From Bryoerythrophyllum caledonicum (taxonomy: Eukaryota > Streptophyta > Bryopsida > Pottiales > Pottiaceae): 64,000 bases of DNA. Below are positions 44,771 to 53,512 of this stretch, in pieces; the stretch's first letter is position 1, and each line of letters begins with the position of its first letter. Under the pieces are notes generated by a model. That model was not told where the DNA came from. It made no database searches and was given only the letters and a program-made list of their open reading frames with translations. Location: positions 12,279,845 through 12,343,844 of the forward strand of contig OZ020524.1 of assembly GCA_963971425.1 (NCBI GenBank). The letters are read 5' to 3'. Both the position numbers and the translations under genes were made by a program.

Positions 44771-45680
44771 CCCCTAAAGGACCACGACCACTTTCGCTCT
44801 AAAACCAGTCCAAAACTGCCACTGCCAAAAAGAGACATGAAAATCACATTTTAAAGTGAACTACGGATTTTCAACCGTAAGATCTTAAAAAAAACTTCTA
44901 TATAAACATGCTGTTAAATTTTGGTTGTAATCCACCGCACGGATTAAAAGGTCTTAGTGTTTAAAGTCAAAACAATGGTTCATTTACTTCCTTGTGTTGA
45001 GTAGATCAGCAGACTTTGACTTCACTTTGTATCAAATTTTTGCATTGTACAAGGTCTAAATCTTTTACCATTGTCTTAAGCATGATGTTATTTCCCAACA
45101 TACCAATTTTTAAAGGTAAAAAAGGGGTGTAGCATATTCAAAACAAGTGTGCAAGGAGTGGAAGTTCAAAAATTGCCATTTCACGTTTTATTTTTTTGTG
45201 AACTACGTATGTACTCAAATGATAATCCAAATGGTCAATAAGAAGGTTTTCACCACATATTGTTGTTGAAAAAATAAAAAGTGAAAAATATGAAGATCTC
45301 TAGATTTTATGTAGAAAAGATGAAGTTTTTTTCCCCCGTTGCCCGACAATGTGTGAAAATGTTTGACTTGGAATAAAATGCCTTTTTACACTAAAGACAA
45401 GATTTTTTTTTGAAAATTAAAAAAAAAGGAAATATTCTTTATATGTGTGAAAAATCTCAGTGTCAATAGAAACTTTTGTCAAAAAATTTGGAGGTGCCCG
45501 GTGTCCCCACTTTTGGCTTTAAGTGGTACTAACTTTCAAACCACAAATCCAAAAAATAAAATAAAAATATGACTACGAAGCTCTTGTCAGAGGCAATCCA
45601 GAAAAAAGATTTTTTTTCGAATTTTAGGAACCTGCCCAAAATCAAAAATCCCCCCGAAGGAGACTCTGGTCCTTTAGGGG
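44771..45680. mobile_element. TTAA-flanked MITE, close copy of 6594-7520
   Basis: Perfect 17-bp-type ends CCCCTAAAGGACC and GGTCCTTTAGGGG, flanked by TTAA at 44767-44770 and 45681-45684. Nearly identical over long stretches to the element at 6594-7520, and inserted in a TTAA of the older MITE around it. Confidence 0.85.
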
Positions 45681-45814
45681 TTAATCCTTTCTCCATCTCT
45701 AAAAATTAGTATACAAGGAACTACTGTCATACTCAACATGATGGTAACGAGTTTAGACCTTGTGTGGTGCAAAAATTGACACCAAGTGAAGTCAAAGTTT
45801 ACTAATCCACTCGA

Positions 45815-46096
45815 CAGCGGCCTAGGGCGAATTGACCCCCTCGTTGGTACTTATCCGAGGGGGCCACAAGGTGGTGGGGCCAAACCTGGCCCCTATTTTG
45901 TTTTTGGATGGGGCCCTATTTATAGCAAGGGAGGGTCCTGCTGGGTAAACAATGGCTGTGGGCCCCAAATTTGTCTCCAAAAATCCAAAAAAAACCTCTA
46001 GACCCCCAAAAATAAGAGGGCCAAAAAATGACCTCATGTAATTAAGATGGGCCCACCTCAGGTAAGTACCAACGAGGGGGTCAATTCGCCCTGGGC
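45815..46096. mobile_element. 282-bp MITE with inverted repeats of about 41 bp
   Basis: The two ends contain AGGGCGAATTGACCCCCTCG and its complement, and the match continues through GTTGGTACTTA, about 41 bp with few mismatches. CTCGA on both sides (45810-45814 and 46097-46101) may be a 5-bp target duplication. The homologous site in the MITE at 7632-8564 (about 8346) lacks the insert. The interior is GGGCC-rich and non-coding. Superfamily not determined. Confidence 0.75.
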
Positions 46097-46306
46097 CTCG
46101 AAAGAAGGACCATTTTCTCTACTCCTAACACTATAATCTTTCAATAGGCATGGTCAAAATTTATGAAATTTTTATGATGTATAACTTAGTAACCCTTAAT
46201 TGAGATCCTACAATCAAAAAGACAAATAAATAATTTTTATTTTCCTTCCTTACTCATTGCACTAGAATCAATAGTTTTGAAGTGTTTTTAGATTTGTACA
46301 GGTTAA

Positions 46307-47299
46307 ATCTCACCCTCCCTATTTTCATTTCTTTCCTCTTCATAAAGGACTTTCACGAAAGCTTAAACAGTGACCATCCAAGCATGAGGGGCGGTTTACA
46401 CTACGGACCAAGAATTCGTCCCATGACCCTCTAAAATCTGTGATTGGCTCCATCAACTCGTCTCGGGATGACTTGGGTTTACACTACGAGGAAAAAAGAA
46501 AAGTGACCAAAGGAGTTGAGGTCCTCAAAAGGCCTAGAAATAGGCCAAATGGATAATGTTGGAAGGTCCCCCAGATTTTGCAGTGAGAGAGGCTAAATGG
46601 GTTCTCTCATTGCTGAAACGAGGAGACCCTGGGCCTGAAATGCTGTTTTATTATTTTTAAATTGTTTTTTTTTTGTTTTTTTTGTTTTTGGAGGAAGCCC
46701 AACGTTACTGTAGATACAATGATGGACACCCTTTTGTCTTTTTGGCTTGTTTTATTTTCTTTGTTATTTTAGGCAATACTGCCCTTTTTAGGCATTCATT
46801 AAAAAAATCAGCATGCCCACTTTTTAGTACATGGTCATTCCTCCCGGTCCAAGTTCGGTTTACACTTAGTGAGAAGCCCAAGGGCTTTAAAAATGACATT
46901 TTTATGAAGTGTGACCATGGAATGGATATTTAACTAAATATGGACAAATCGACCAATTATGGACCAAAAAAAAACTTAGACTCGGATTTCATTTCCTATA
47001 TCATACAAAAAAACAAGAAAATATGGGCTAAATCCTAAGGATATACATTGGAAATTGCATTCCATCAAACATTGTCCCACACAAAACTATAATAATTGTC
47101 CCATATCATTATGAAGTCTCTTCAAAACCAATAGAATCCTTAAATTTAAACGTTGGCCGTTAATCCAAAAAATCTAAAGATTCTCCAAAAACCTACAGAT
47201 TCTCCGTAGACCCTAAATATTCTCCTAGATCCTAAATATTCCTCTTGAATCCTAAAGAATCTCCATATGCCCTAAGGAATTTTGAAGACAGAATTAAAG
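46307..47299. other. No gene recognised; degenerate 20-bp repeat at 47165-47285
   Basis: AT-rich with homopolymer runs. From 47165 to 47285 units like TCTCCAAAAACCTAAAGAT repeat about six times with many changes. No coding frame convinces. Confidence 0.5.
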
Positions 47300-47736
47300 G
47301 TCGGGGGTCAGCCGACAAAGATTAAGGAGGAATCAGAATCACCGAATATATTGATTGAAGAAATCTCATTATAAAAAAAGGAGATAAAAAAAACTCCAAT
47401 GATCAAACAATATATTCAAAACATGGCATGAAAAAAGGGTGATTATATGGAATTTGAACAAAAAATATGCAGCGATGAGATTTGGTCAAAATGTTAACGA
47501 AGAACGTGGCTTGACCTTCGAGTACAGAAGTCGGCCGGCAGCCGACGGACAAGAGAGAGTTTAGTGGATTTCAAACAAAGTAGGATCCTAGTAGGCAGCT
47601 CGTAAAAGTAGTAGCAGATGGCAGAATGATCTTCTGAAAAATTAAGGAAACACTTGAAGAATAAAGGCCCGAGTAAGTAGAGCAAACATATGATCTCCAA
47701 ATTCCAAAAAAAAAAGGTTGTCGGATGGCAGCCGAC
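47300..47736. repeat. Three degenerate 17-bp palindromes GTCGGnnGnCAGCCGAC
   Basis: GTCGGGGGTCAGCCGAC at 47300, GTCGGCCGGCAGCCGAC at 47530 and GTCGGATGGCAGCCGAC at 47720. The right arm CAGCCGAC is identical in all three; the left arm keeps GTCGG. They lie just downstream of the second acidic protein gene, in the same relative position as the palindromes beside the first acidic gene at 26.4-26.6 kb. Confidence 0.8.
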
Positions 47737-48136
47737 AAGAAGAACTTCAATGAATAAGAAAGAAATCCAGTCCACAGAATATTGTAAATAAAACATCCAA
47801 AAATGGCCATCAAGAGAATACATTGATAACAAAATTAGAATAGAAGACAACACAATGAGTCAATGATAGCAGAGAGAAGACAACAAACGGACAAAAGTCT
47901 GTTGAACTCATATGACACACATGATTCTACCAAGCACAACATCAAAATAAAAAGGCTAAAATGGCGCTTCATTAAAAAGAAGTACATCAAGGATAAGATC
48001 CAAATAGAGCGTGATATTTTAGTAAAACTGAACGTTACAATTGGAGGTGTCCCAAAGTCGGTAGCAGTCTGGAAAATCGATTAGAGAAAAGCAACTGCAG
48101 GGGACTATTTACAATCTGAACTATACTTCACATCTA

Positions 48137-48559
48137 TCAGTTCTTGCACCATGCAGGAGCGTACATATCGGAGTCCACGTTCGAACCGGTGTCGCATCCG
48201 GTCTCAAACGCATTGTTCGAAAAGCTTGAAAATGAATCGCTGTCAACGTTTTCGGTAGCCCAGAAGTCCAACTCATCCAATCCATTGCAGCAGCGATCCT
48301 CTTCATCAGAGCATCCCAATTCAGCATCAACATGAAGACTGCCATCGTCGTCGGAATCGCCATCGAAGTCGGACTCCCCTTCGTCAAGTACATCTTCATC
48401 ATTCCTGACAGTCGACAGAACAGTGCTATCCATAGAGAACACAGACACCACACTATCCTGAGACTCTGCCTCCCTGACAACTCTAGCCGCATTTGCCTCC
48501 CTCTCCTCCCTTTCCTCTCTCGCTCTCCTAACAATTGCCATACTACGAGTCTCAACCAT
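48137..48559 (-). CDS. Second small acidic protein with the same C-terminal motif
   Basis: From the ATG at 48559 (M-V-E-T-R-S-M) the frame gives 140 residues: a basic/charged N terminus (R-R-A-R-E-E-R-E-E-R-E), a long acidic middle and the ending F-E-T-G-C-D-T-G-S-N-V-D-S-D-M-Y-A-P-A then W-C-K-N. The last 20 residues match the acidic protein at 26809-27261 at nearly every position while the rest is only similar in composition. An in-frame ATG at 48619 is possible but adds a hydrophobic stretch absent from the relative. No transposase or terminal repeat was found around it; an assembly gap lies 0.3 kb upstream. I read it as a remnant of a related element. Confidence 0.65.
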   Translation of the reverse strand: MVETRSMAIVRRAREEREEREANAARVVREAESQDSVVSVFSMDSTVLSTVRNDEDVLDEGESDFDGDSDDDGSLHVDAELGCSDEEDRCCNGLDELDFWATENVDSDSFSSFSNNAFETGCDTGSNVDSDMYAPAWCKN

Positions 48560-48849
48560 GTCGTCGGCTGGAAGCAGAATCAGACTAAGAAACGAAGAAA
48601 ACGAGCAAAAACTGTACACTCCAATCTGTTGCCAGGGTTGTCTACATAGACGGACAGGGGCCCAAAGACAGTGGATGGATGGACACTAGGACGGACGGAC
48701 AGGACGGACAATACTTTTTGGCGGACAGTTGCGTGTAAAAAAAAATTACAAATCCTAAATCAAATTTTCAACTTACCCCCTAGTAAAACACGTGTGCACG
48801 ACACATCAGACATCTTTCCACGTCACATCAAGGGGCGGGCGCGTGCCTT
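48560..48849. other. Upstream flank of the second acidic gene; GGAC-rich repeats
   Basis: From 48648 to 48728 GGACGGACGGACAGGACGGAC-like words repeat. The remainder up to the gap is unassigned. Confidence 0.5.
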
Positions 48850-49049
48850 NNNNNNNNNNNNNNNNNNNNNNNNNNNNNNNNNNNNNNNNNNNNNNNNNNN
48901 NNNNNNNNNNNNNNNNNNNNNNNNNNNNNNNNNNNNNNNNNNNNNNNNNNNNNNNNNNNNNNNNNNNNNNNNNNNNNNNNNNNNNNNNNNNNNNNNNNNN
49001 NNNNNNNNNNNNNNNNNNNNNNNNNNNNNNNNNNNNNNNNNNNNNNNNN
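48850..49049. other. Assembly gap (200 N)
   Basis: Exactly 200 undetermined bases, so probably a gap of unknown size. The DNA on both sides is GC-rich (GGGGCGGGCGCGTGCC before, GGGGCCGGGCGCGCAG after), which suggests a collapsed GC-rich repeat. Confidence 0.99.
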
Positions 49050-49190
49050 GTACCGTTAGGGGCCGGGCGCGCAGCGTCACGGGCCTGGCGCGTTCCATTG
49101 TAGGTCGCGCGTGCACCTGCCTATCGGACGCGCGCCCGATTAGGGACCGGGCGCGCGCGATCGAACACTGCGTCTGCCTCTCAAAAGGGC
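49050..49190. repeat. GC-rich low-complexity DNA with GGGCGCGCG-type words
   Basis: Words such as CCGGGCGCGC, GGCGCGTT and GACGCGCGCCCG recur at irregular spacing. Open frames crossing it reflect base composition. Confidence 0.6.
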
Positions 49191-49389
49191 TGAGGTTTAG
49201 AGAATGTGAAAGAATTCAATTGTACCAAGGTGCTCTAACATTAAAATTATTTATTTCAATGTGGTGCTTTCATGAATGGGCACTCTCAACACCAAATACA
49301 TAGTTCAAAACCGCGGTGCTATTGTACCATGCTATCACCACACCACTAAAGTCACTTTTAACTTGTAGTACCCTCATGTTCGTCATCTT

Positions 49390-49848
49390 TTAATCATCTG
49401 AGCTTGAGGATTCTTCATTGTGTTTTCGCTTCTGTTTTGATCGGCGAACATTTTGAGGAAGAGAAAGCCCGCGAAGCACCACCGTATTGTCGCCAGGTAC
49501 CTCATCGCAATCCTCATCGTTTGCATCATCGCCCGATGATGAGAAGTTCTCCGCTGCATTTTCCAAAATTGGTGCCACGTACTCCTCAATCTCCGAGGCC
49601 AAGTTTCGTAGTTGTAGCTCGGCTCCAGTAGTTGATGCGGCGTTCACAAGTCGTTTTACTCGGATATTCTTCCTTTTGTCTGTTACTCCATCCATGTTTT
49701 TGGAGCGGTTGCCTTTGGCCCCAATGACTCTCTCCGAGGTTCCACCTCGCCAAGGTCCCGTGAAGAAAGGGAGAGTACCATTGTTCTCACCCCTCCGTGT
49801 CCCTAAATGGCTGCTCATAGTAGAGGACCCAACCCTCGCGGAGGGAAG
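49390..49848 (-). CDS. Unrecognised protein C terminus, truncated by the LTR retrotransposon
   Basis: From the ATG at 49818 the frame gives 142 residues, but it is open back to 49848, where the retrotransposon LTR starts, so the upstream part of the gene was probably cut off. The middle is helical and acidic (E-I-E-E-Y-V-A-P-I-L-E-N), and the end is basic then acidic (K-Q-K-R-K-H-N-E-E-S-S-S-S-D-D). I recognise no family. It could be the tail of a transposon protein or a host gene. Confidence 0.45.
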   Translation of the reverse strand, partial: LPSARVGSSTMSSHLGTRRGENNGTLPFFTGPWRGGTSERVIGAKGNRSKNMDGVTDKRKNIRVKRLVNAASTTGAELQLRNLASEIEEYVAPILENAAENFSSSGDDANDEDCDEVPGDNTVVLRGLSLPQNVRRSKQKRKHNEESSSSDD

Positions 49849-51837
49849 TGTAGAGCCAAAATGACAAAATTAGCTTTTTTCCAAAAATTAAGTGTAAAAA
49901 GGGTTGTAGATATATGGAGAATTAAAAAATTAATGATTAAGTTTACACTAAGTAGATAATTAGGTGGAAAGTACCTATTCATATCCAAGAATAAGGAAAT
50001 AATGGGAAAAGGGTTGGACTCGCACCCTTTGGATAGGTTGTACCTTTTCATGAATAGATATGAAGAGATGTGAAGATTTAGTGGAATTAATCTTAATGGT
50101 TAATGATAGGAAAAACCTCTTGCCAAGAGGTGTGCCTCTTGGATGTTGAGTAGAATGACTAGCTTGAATTTTTAGCATTCTTGGCCATTACCATAGAAAT
50201 TCCTTGGAGGAAGATTGGAGTGAGCCCTAGCTTTAGGTGAAAGAGCTAGTTGATGACTCTTAATGTTGTAAGAGTATTTAATTTTATATATGAATATATA
50301 ATGGTTATTGAATTTGCATATGTAGAGTCTTGTAACTTGAGTCATATGTATAATTGCAATAATATGTGAACTTCATTACATAAATTTGACATTGTGTGTT
50401 GTAAATGCAATTGCATGCATTAGGTATTAATTGTGGATAAAATTCCTATGCATGAATGCATTGTATATTTATTCTTCATGGAATAAGTTAGGGAAATACC
50501 CTAACTACTAAGGTCGTGGGCGTGACCTTGTGTGTGTGTGTGTTGGAGCATTAATCATGAGTGTGAAGATTAATGGAGATAATGTGAAATTAAGTGACTT
50601 AGTACATGAGATGTGTGATGCATAAGTACTTAATAAGATCTCGAGTGTGAGTGAGCATAACTTGAGTATCATAAGAATAAGAATGGAGTTCTTATACATG
50701 TTAATGCAATTTATGCAATAAACATCAAGAGTGGCATACTTTGATGCATGGCAAGAGTGTCATATTATGCATACAAAAAATTGGCATTAAGTCTAGTCTT
50801 AATAGAAGGGATTCTCTAAGATAGACTAAGTTGTGAGTATTTAAGAATCTAACATAAGAGAGAAAAATAAGGAGCAAATCCCAAAGAAAAACTTAAGAAG
50901 AAAACATAAAAACTTAAGAATCTTAAATCCAAGTTTGGATACATAAGCTTATGAAGATTGAGATCTTAAGTACCAGTAGACCCTTAAGTTTAAGGGCTGG
51001 GACTTAAGATCCGTATGAGTGAGAATATGGGACATCATTTGCATTCAGTGAGATGCATTCCCGATTCCGGAAGTCTTAAGACAGAAACTTAAGAACACTG
51101 TAGGGCTGAATTGGTCTAGACAGTACAGGTTCTTAAGAATCAGTCCCGATTGAGTAAGTGAGTGCTTAAGAACTCAAGGATAGAAACTGTGTTCTTAAGA
51201 ACATGGAGTCAACTAAGAGCGAAGTCTTAAGTAAAATTCAGACATCTTAAAGACTAAGTGGTACGAGTAAGTGTGGAACACCGTGGTCTTTAAGGGATAA
51301 TTGTGGAAAGGTGAACTTAAGTGGAGACTTAAGAGCTGAAATTCCTTAAGACTTAAGTTAACTTGTGTATGTGATTTTTGAGACTAATCCTTGTCTTAAG
51401 AACGTGATTACGTGGATTTAGTGGACGGACGTGAAAAGTGGAGCAATTTTGCATGAGGTAAGAATTTGAATTCTTAAAGATTGTAATTAAAAGAACCAAT
51501 GCAATGAGACTTAATGGAAACTTCCATTAGCCCAGTGTGGCAAGTGTTTAAGGATTAGTGGCATAAGCACAATCTTAGAAGGACTAATGTTCCGTCTTAA
51601 GGCACGAGAGATCCTTTGGGATTAGACTTTGTGGGTGGATCCCTTAAGAGTGATGCTAACCGCCCTAATTCCCTAAAAATAGATAGATAACCTTAAGAAT
51701 TAACTAAAAAGATAGCTTTAACGACACAATTAATCTCCAAATACTTAAAACTAGGCGTATGATCATCCCCGTAACGAATCCTATGAGGTGTGGGTACACT
51801 TGGGTGTTTTATTAGAGTGGTGAAAAACCACTCTACA
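49849..51837 (+). repeat. 5' LTR, about 1,989 bp
   Basis: Starts TGTAGAGCC and ends CACTCTACA, so the termini TGTAGA/TCTACA are inverted as usual for LTRs. It lies directly before a primer-binding site. The second half (50,860-51,700) holds about 19 exact CTTAAG hexamers. A GTGTGTGTGTGTG run occurs at 50,530. Without the 3' LTR the left boundary rests on the terminal hexamer and the interrupted reading frame outside it. Confidence 0.7.
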
Positions 51838-51843
51838 TTTTTT

Positions 51844-51861
51844 TGGCGACCATGCTGGGGA
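51844..51861 (+). other. Primer-binding site
   Basis: TGGCGACCATGCTGGGGA follows the LTR end after a short T run. It starts with TGG, complementary to the CCA end of a tRNA, and is very similar in form to the TGGCGCC...GGGGA sites of many plant gypsy elements. The matching tRNA was not determined. Confidence 0.75.
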
Positions 51862-52039
51862 TGGTACCGTCAAGTTTTTTTTTAAGTAATTTTAATTAGG
51901 AAAGCTGTCAAACTTAAGTCAATTACTTAAGTAAACTATCATAGCATTTAGTTTTATGTGAAGTTATAAACTTTGAAAAACATTATTTAAAAAATTTAAA
52001 AATTAAAATTTGTAAAGAGTGAAGACATGTTGTTACAAC

Positions 52040-52537
52040 ATGTCTACTTTTCCATGGGAGGTTTCTGAAGAAACTTTGAGTGACTTCTTTAGTGGTCCAT
52101 ATTTGTTTAGCGCCCTTTATCGTGTCTATAGAGGTGCGTATTACGGACAAGGATTTCAATTTTATGGGGCTCACCTAAAAATTGATCAATCATTTAATGA
52201 AAAATTTGAACAACTACCCTTAGAAATTAAACAATTAATTTTAAACAAAGTGTGGAATAAGGGTGAGGGTTTTAATGAAGTAATTGTCAAGAAAAAGACT
52301 TTATATTTAAAATATCAACTACACTACCTTTTTGCTCAATATGGTAGATTGAAACTTCAAACACAACCATTAATTTCTAGAGGCTTAGGGGCTTGGAACG
52401 GATACAAGTTTAATCAAGAAACTTATATCTTTGTTTATAGTAAACAAAACTTAGAGAGCAAAGTATTCTTTCCCGACTTCTTATCTAAAGATCCAGAAGT
52501 TCCCGTGAGTGTAGCCTTTGATTTATTATGTATTTAA
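52040..52537 (+). CDS. Retrotransposon accessory ORF a (165 aa), unknown
   Basis: The first ATG after the LTR/PBS opens this frame. The product is rich in aromatic residues (F-S-G-P-Y-L-F-S-A-L-Y) and lysine, without known motif. It is the first of four small frames before gag; base composition matches the gag-pol frame (AT-rich), so it belongs to the element. Ogre elements also carry an ORF before gag, but I see no sequence basis for homology. Confidence 0.6.
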   Translation: MSTFPWEVSEETLSDFFSGPYLFSALYRVYRGAYYGQGFQFYGAHLKIDQSFNEKFEQLPLEIKQLILNKVWNKGEGFNEVIVKKKTLYLKYQLHYLFAQYGRLKLQTQPLISRGLGAWNGYKFNQETYIFVYSKQNLESKVFFPDFLSKDPEVPVSVAFDLLCI

Positions 52538-52553
52538 AAAAATAAAAATAAAA

Positions 52554-52862
52554 ATGAGCTCCTCAAATGAAACTTTTAAGGAACAACGGACAAGGTTGAA
52601 AAGATTGTTAATAATTTATTCTAAAATTCAATACAATGAAGGGAAATTATTTAGACTTTTGGGGACAGAAATAGAACGTATTAAAGACAACAACCAACAT
52701 TCCATTAATAGAAAAAAAATCATCAATACTTTCTTACAAAAATTCAATTACCCAAGAGAATTAATAATAGAACCACTGTCACGAGAATTTAAGATAGAAC
52801 CATTTACCCTGACTGATTGGCGTCACTATTGTTACCTCAATGGAGCAAATGAGAAAAATTGA
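52554..52862 (+). CDS. Retrotransposon accessory ORF b (102 aa), member of a small repeated family
   Basis: Begins 16 bases after ORF a ends and overlaps ORF c by 23 bases. Predicted mostly helical and basic. It contains L-G-T-E-I-E-R-I, matching V-E-T-E-I-E-R-L of ORF c and A-E-S-E-I-D-L-L of ORF d, so the three frames look like tandem duplicates. Confidence 0.6.
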   Translation: MSSSNETFKEQRTRLKRLLIIYSKIQYNEGKLFRLLGTEIERIKDNNQHSINRKKIINTFLQKFNYPRELIIEPLSREFKIEPFTLTDWRHYCYLNGANEKN

Positions 52863-53121
52863 ACGCCTAAATTCTAAAAGTGAAAGAAATAAGTCCCTTA
52901 AATTCTTATATGCAAGAATAGCTTATTATGAAACTTTCATTAGTCAGGATAGGAAATATTTGGATATAGTAGAAACTGAAATAGAGAGATTGATTGAACA
53001 AGCAAAAGAATGGTTGAGTGAACTTGAGATAGGGGAATTGTTGGCATATTTAGGTTACCCCATAAATAAAGAGAAGGAATTAAACCTATCCATGGAGGCT
53101 CTCCACCTTTGTTCAAGTTAA
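52840..53121 (+). CDS. Retrotransposon accessory ORF c (93 aa)
   Basis: ATG at 52840 lies inside ORF b in another frame. Shares with ORF d the pattern E-I-x-x-L-I-x-x-A-x-E-W-L-x-E-x-E-x-G-x-L-L followed by Y-P and a final E-A-x-x-L-C. Such overlap suggests re-initiation or a polycistronic leader. Function unknown. Confidence 0.6.
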   Translation: MEQMRKIERLNSKSERNKSLKFLYARIAYYETFISQDRKYLDIVETEIERLIEQAKEWLSELEIGELLAYLGYPINKEKELNLSMEALHLCSS

Positions 53122-53169
53122 AATTCTTTATAATTCCTTGAAATACCATACAAGTACCCCAATGATAAA

Positions 53170-53454
53170 ATGAACCGAGAGAGTGATCCTTTATGTACCC
53201 CAGTTAATGGTGGGAAAATAATTAGGAGATTAATCACTACAATTTGTGCGTATCACCGTATAGGACCTTATGATGGGGGATATTTGAAAATAGCCGAAAG
53301 TGAGATAGACCTTTTAATAGGTATAGCCAGTGAATGGTTGGGAGAAAATGAAATGGGAGCCTTACTAACTATGTATAAGTATCCACGAAACATTGCATGG
53401 GAAGTTGAGGGAATGAAGCTTACGGAGGAAGCAATTTATCTTTGTTTAAATTAA
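53170..53454 (+). CDS. Retrotransposon accessory ORF d (94 aa)
   Basis: A paralogue of ORF c: I-A-S-E-W-L-G-E-N-E-M-G-A-L-L aligns with its A-K-E-W-L-S-E-L-E-I-G-E-L-L, and both end with E-A-[IL]-[YH]-L-C. It ends 58 bases before the gag start. Function unknown. Confidence 0.6.
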   Translation: MNRESDPLCTPVNGGKIIRRLITTICAYHRIGPYDGGYLKIAESEIDLLIGIASEWLGENEMGALLTMYKYPRNIAWEVEGMKLTEEAIYLCLN

Positions 53455-53512
53455 AAATTTAAAAATTAAGTTCAGAATAAGGATAAAAATAAAAAACCTA
53501 TGGGGATTATTA

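Larger units (their letters stand above)
43130..46302. mobile_element. TTAA-type MITE (inverted, type B) split by three later insertions
   Basis: Reading around the insertions, pieces at 43130-43431, 44342-44766, 45685-45810 and 46102-46302 join into one element that follows copy 4 (7632-8564) almost phrase by phrase, ending at TTAA 46303-46306. It carries one TTAA element at 43436-44337, another at 44771-45680 and a long-TIR MITE at 45815-46096. The left boundary TCCCGAGGTGGGC is decayed. Confidence 0.65.

Noticed and set aside
48671..49303. Long open frames crossing the assembly gap
   Set aside because: Their length comes from undetermined bases and GC-rich low complexity; no protein features are visible on either side.
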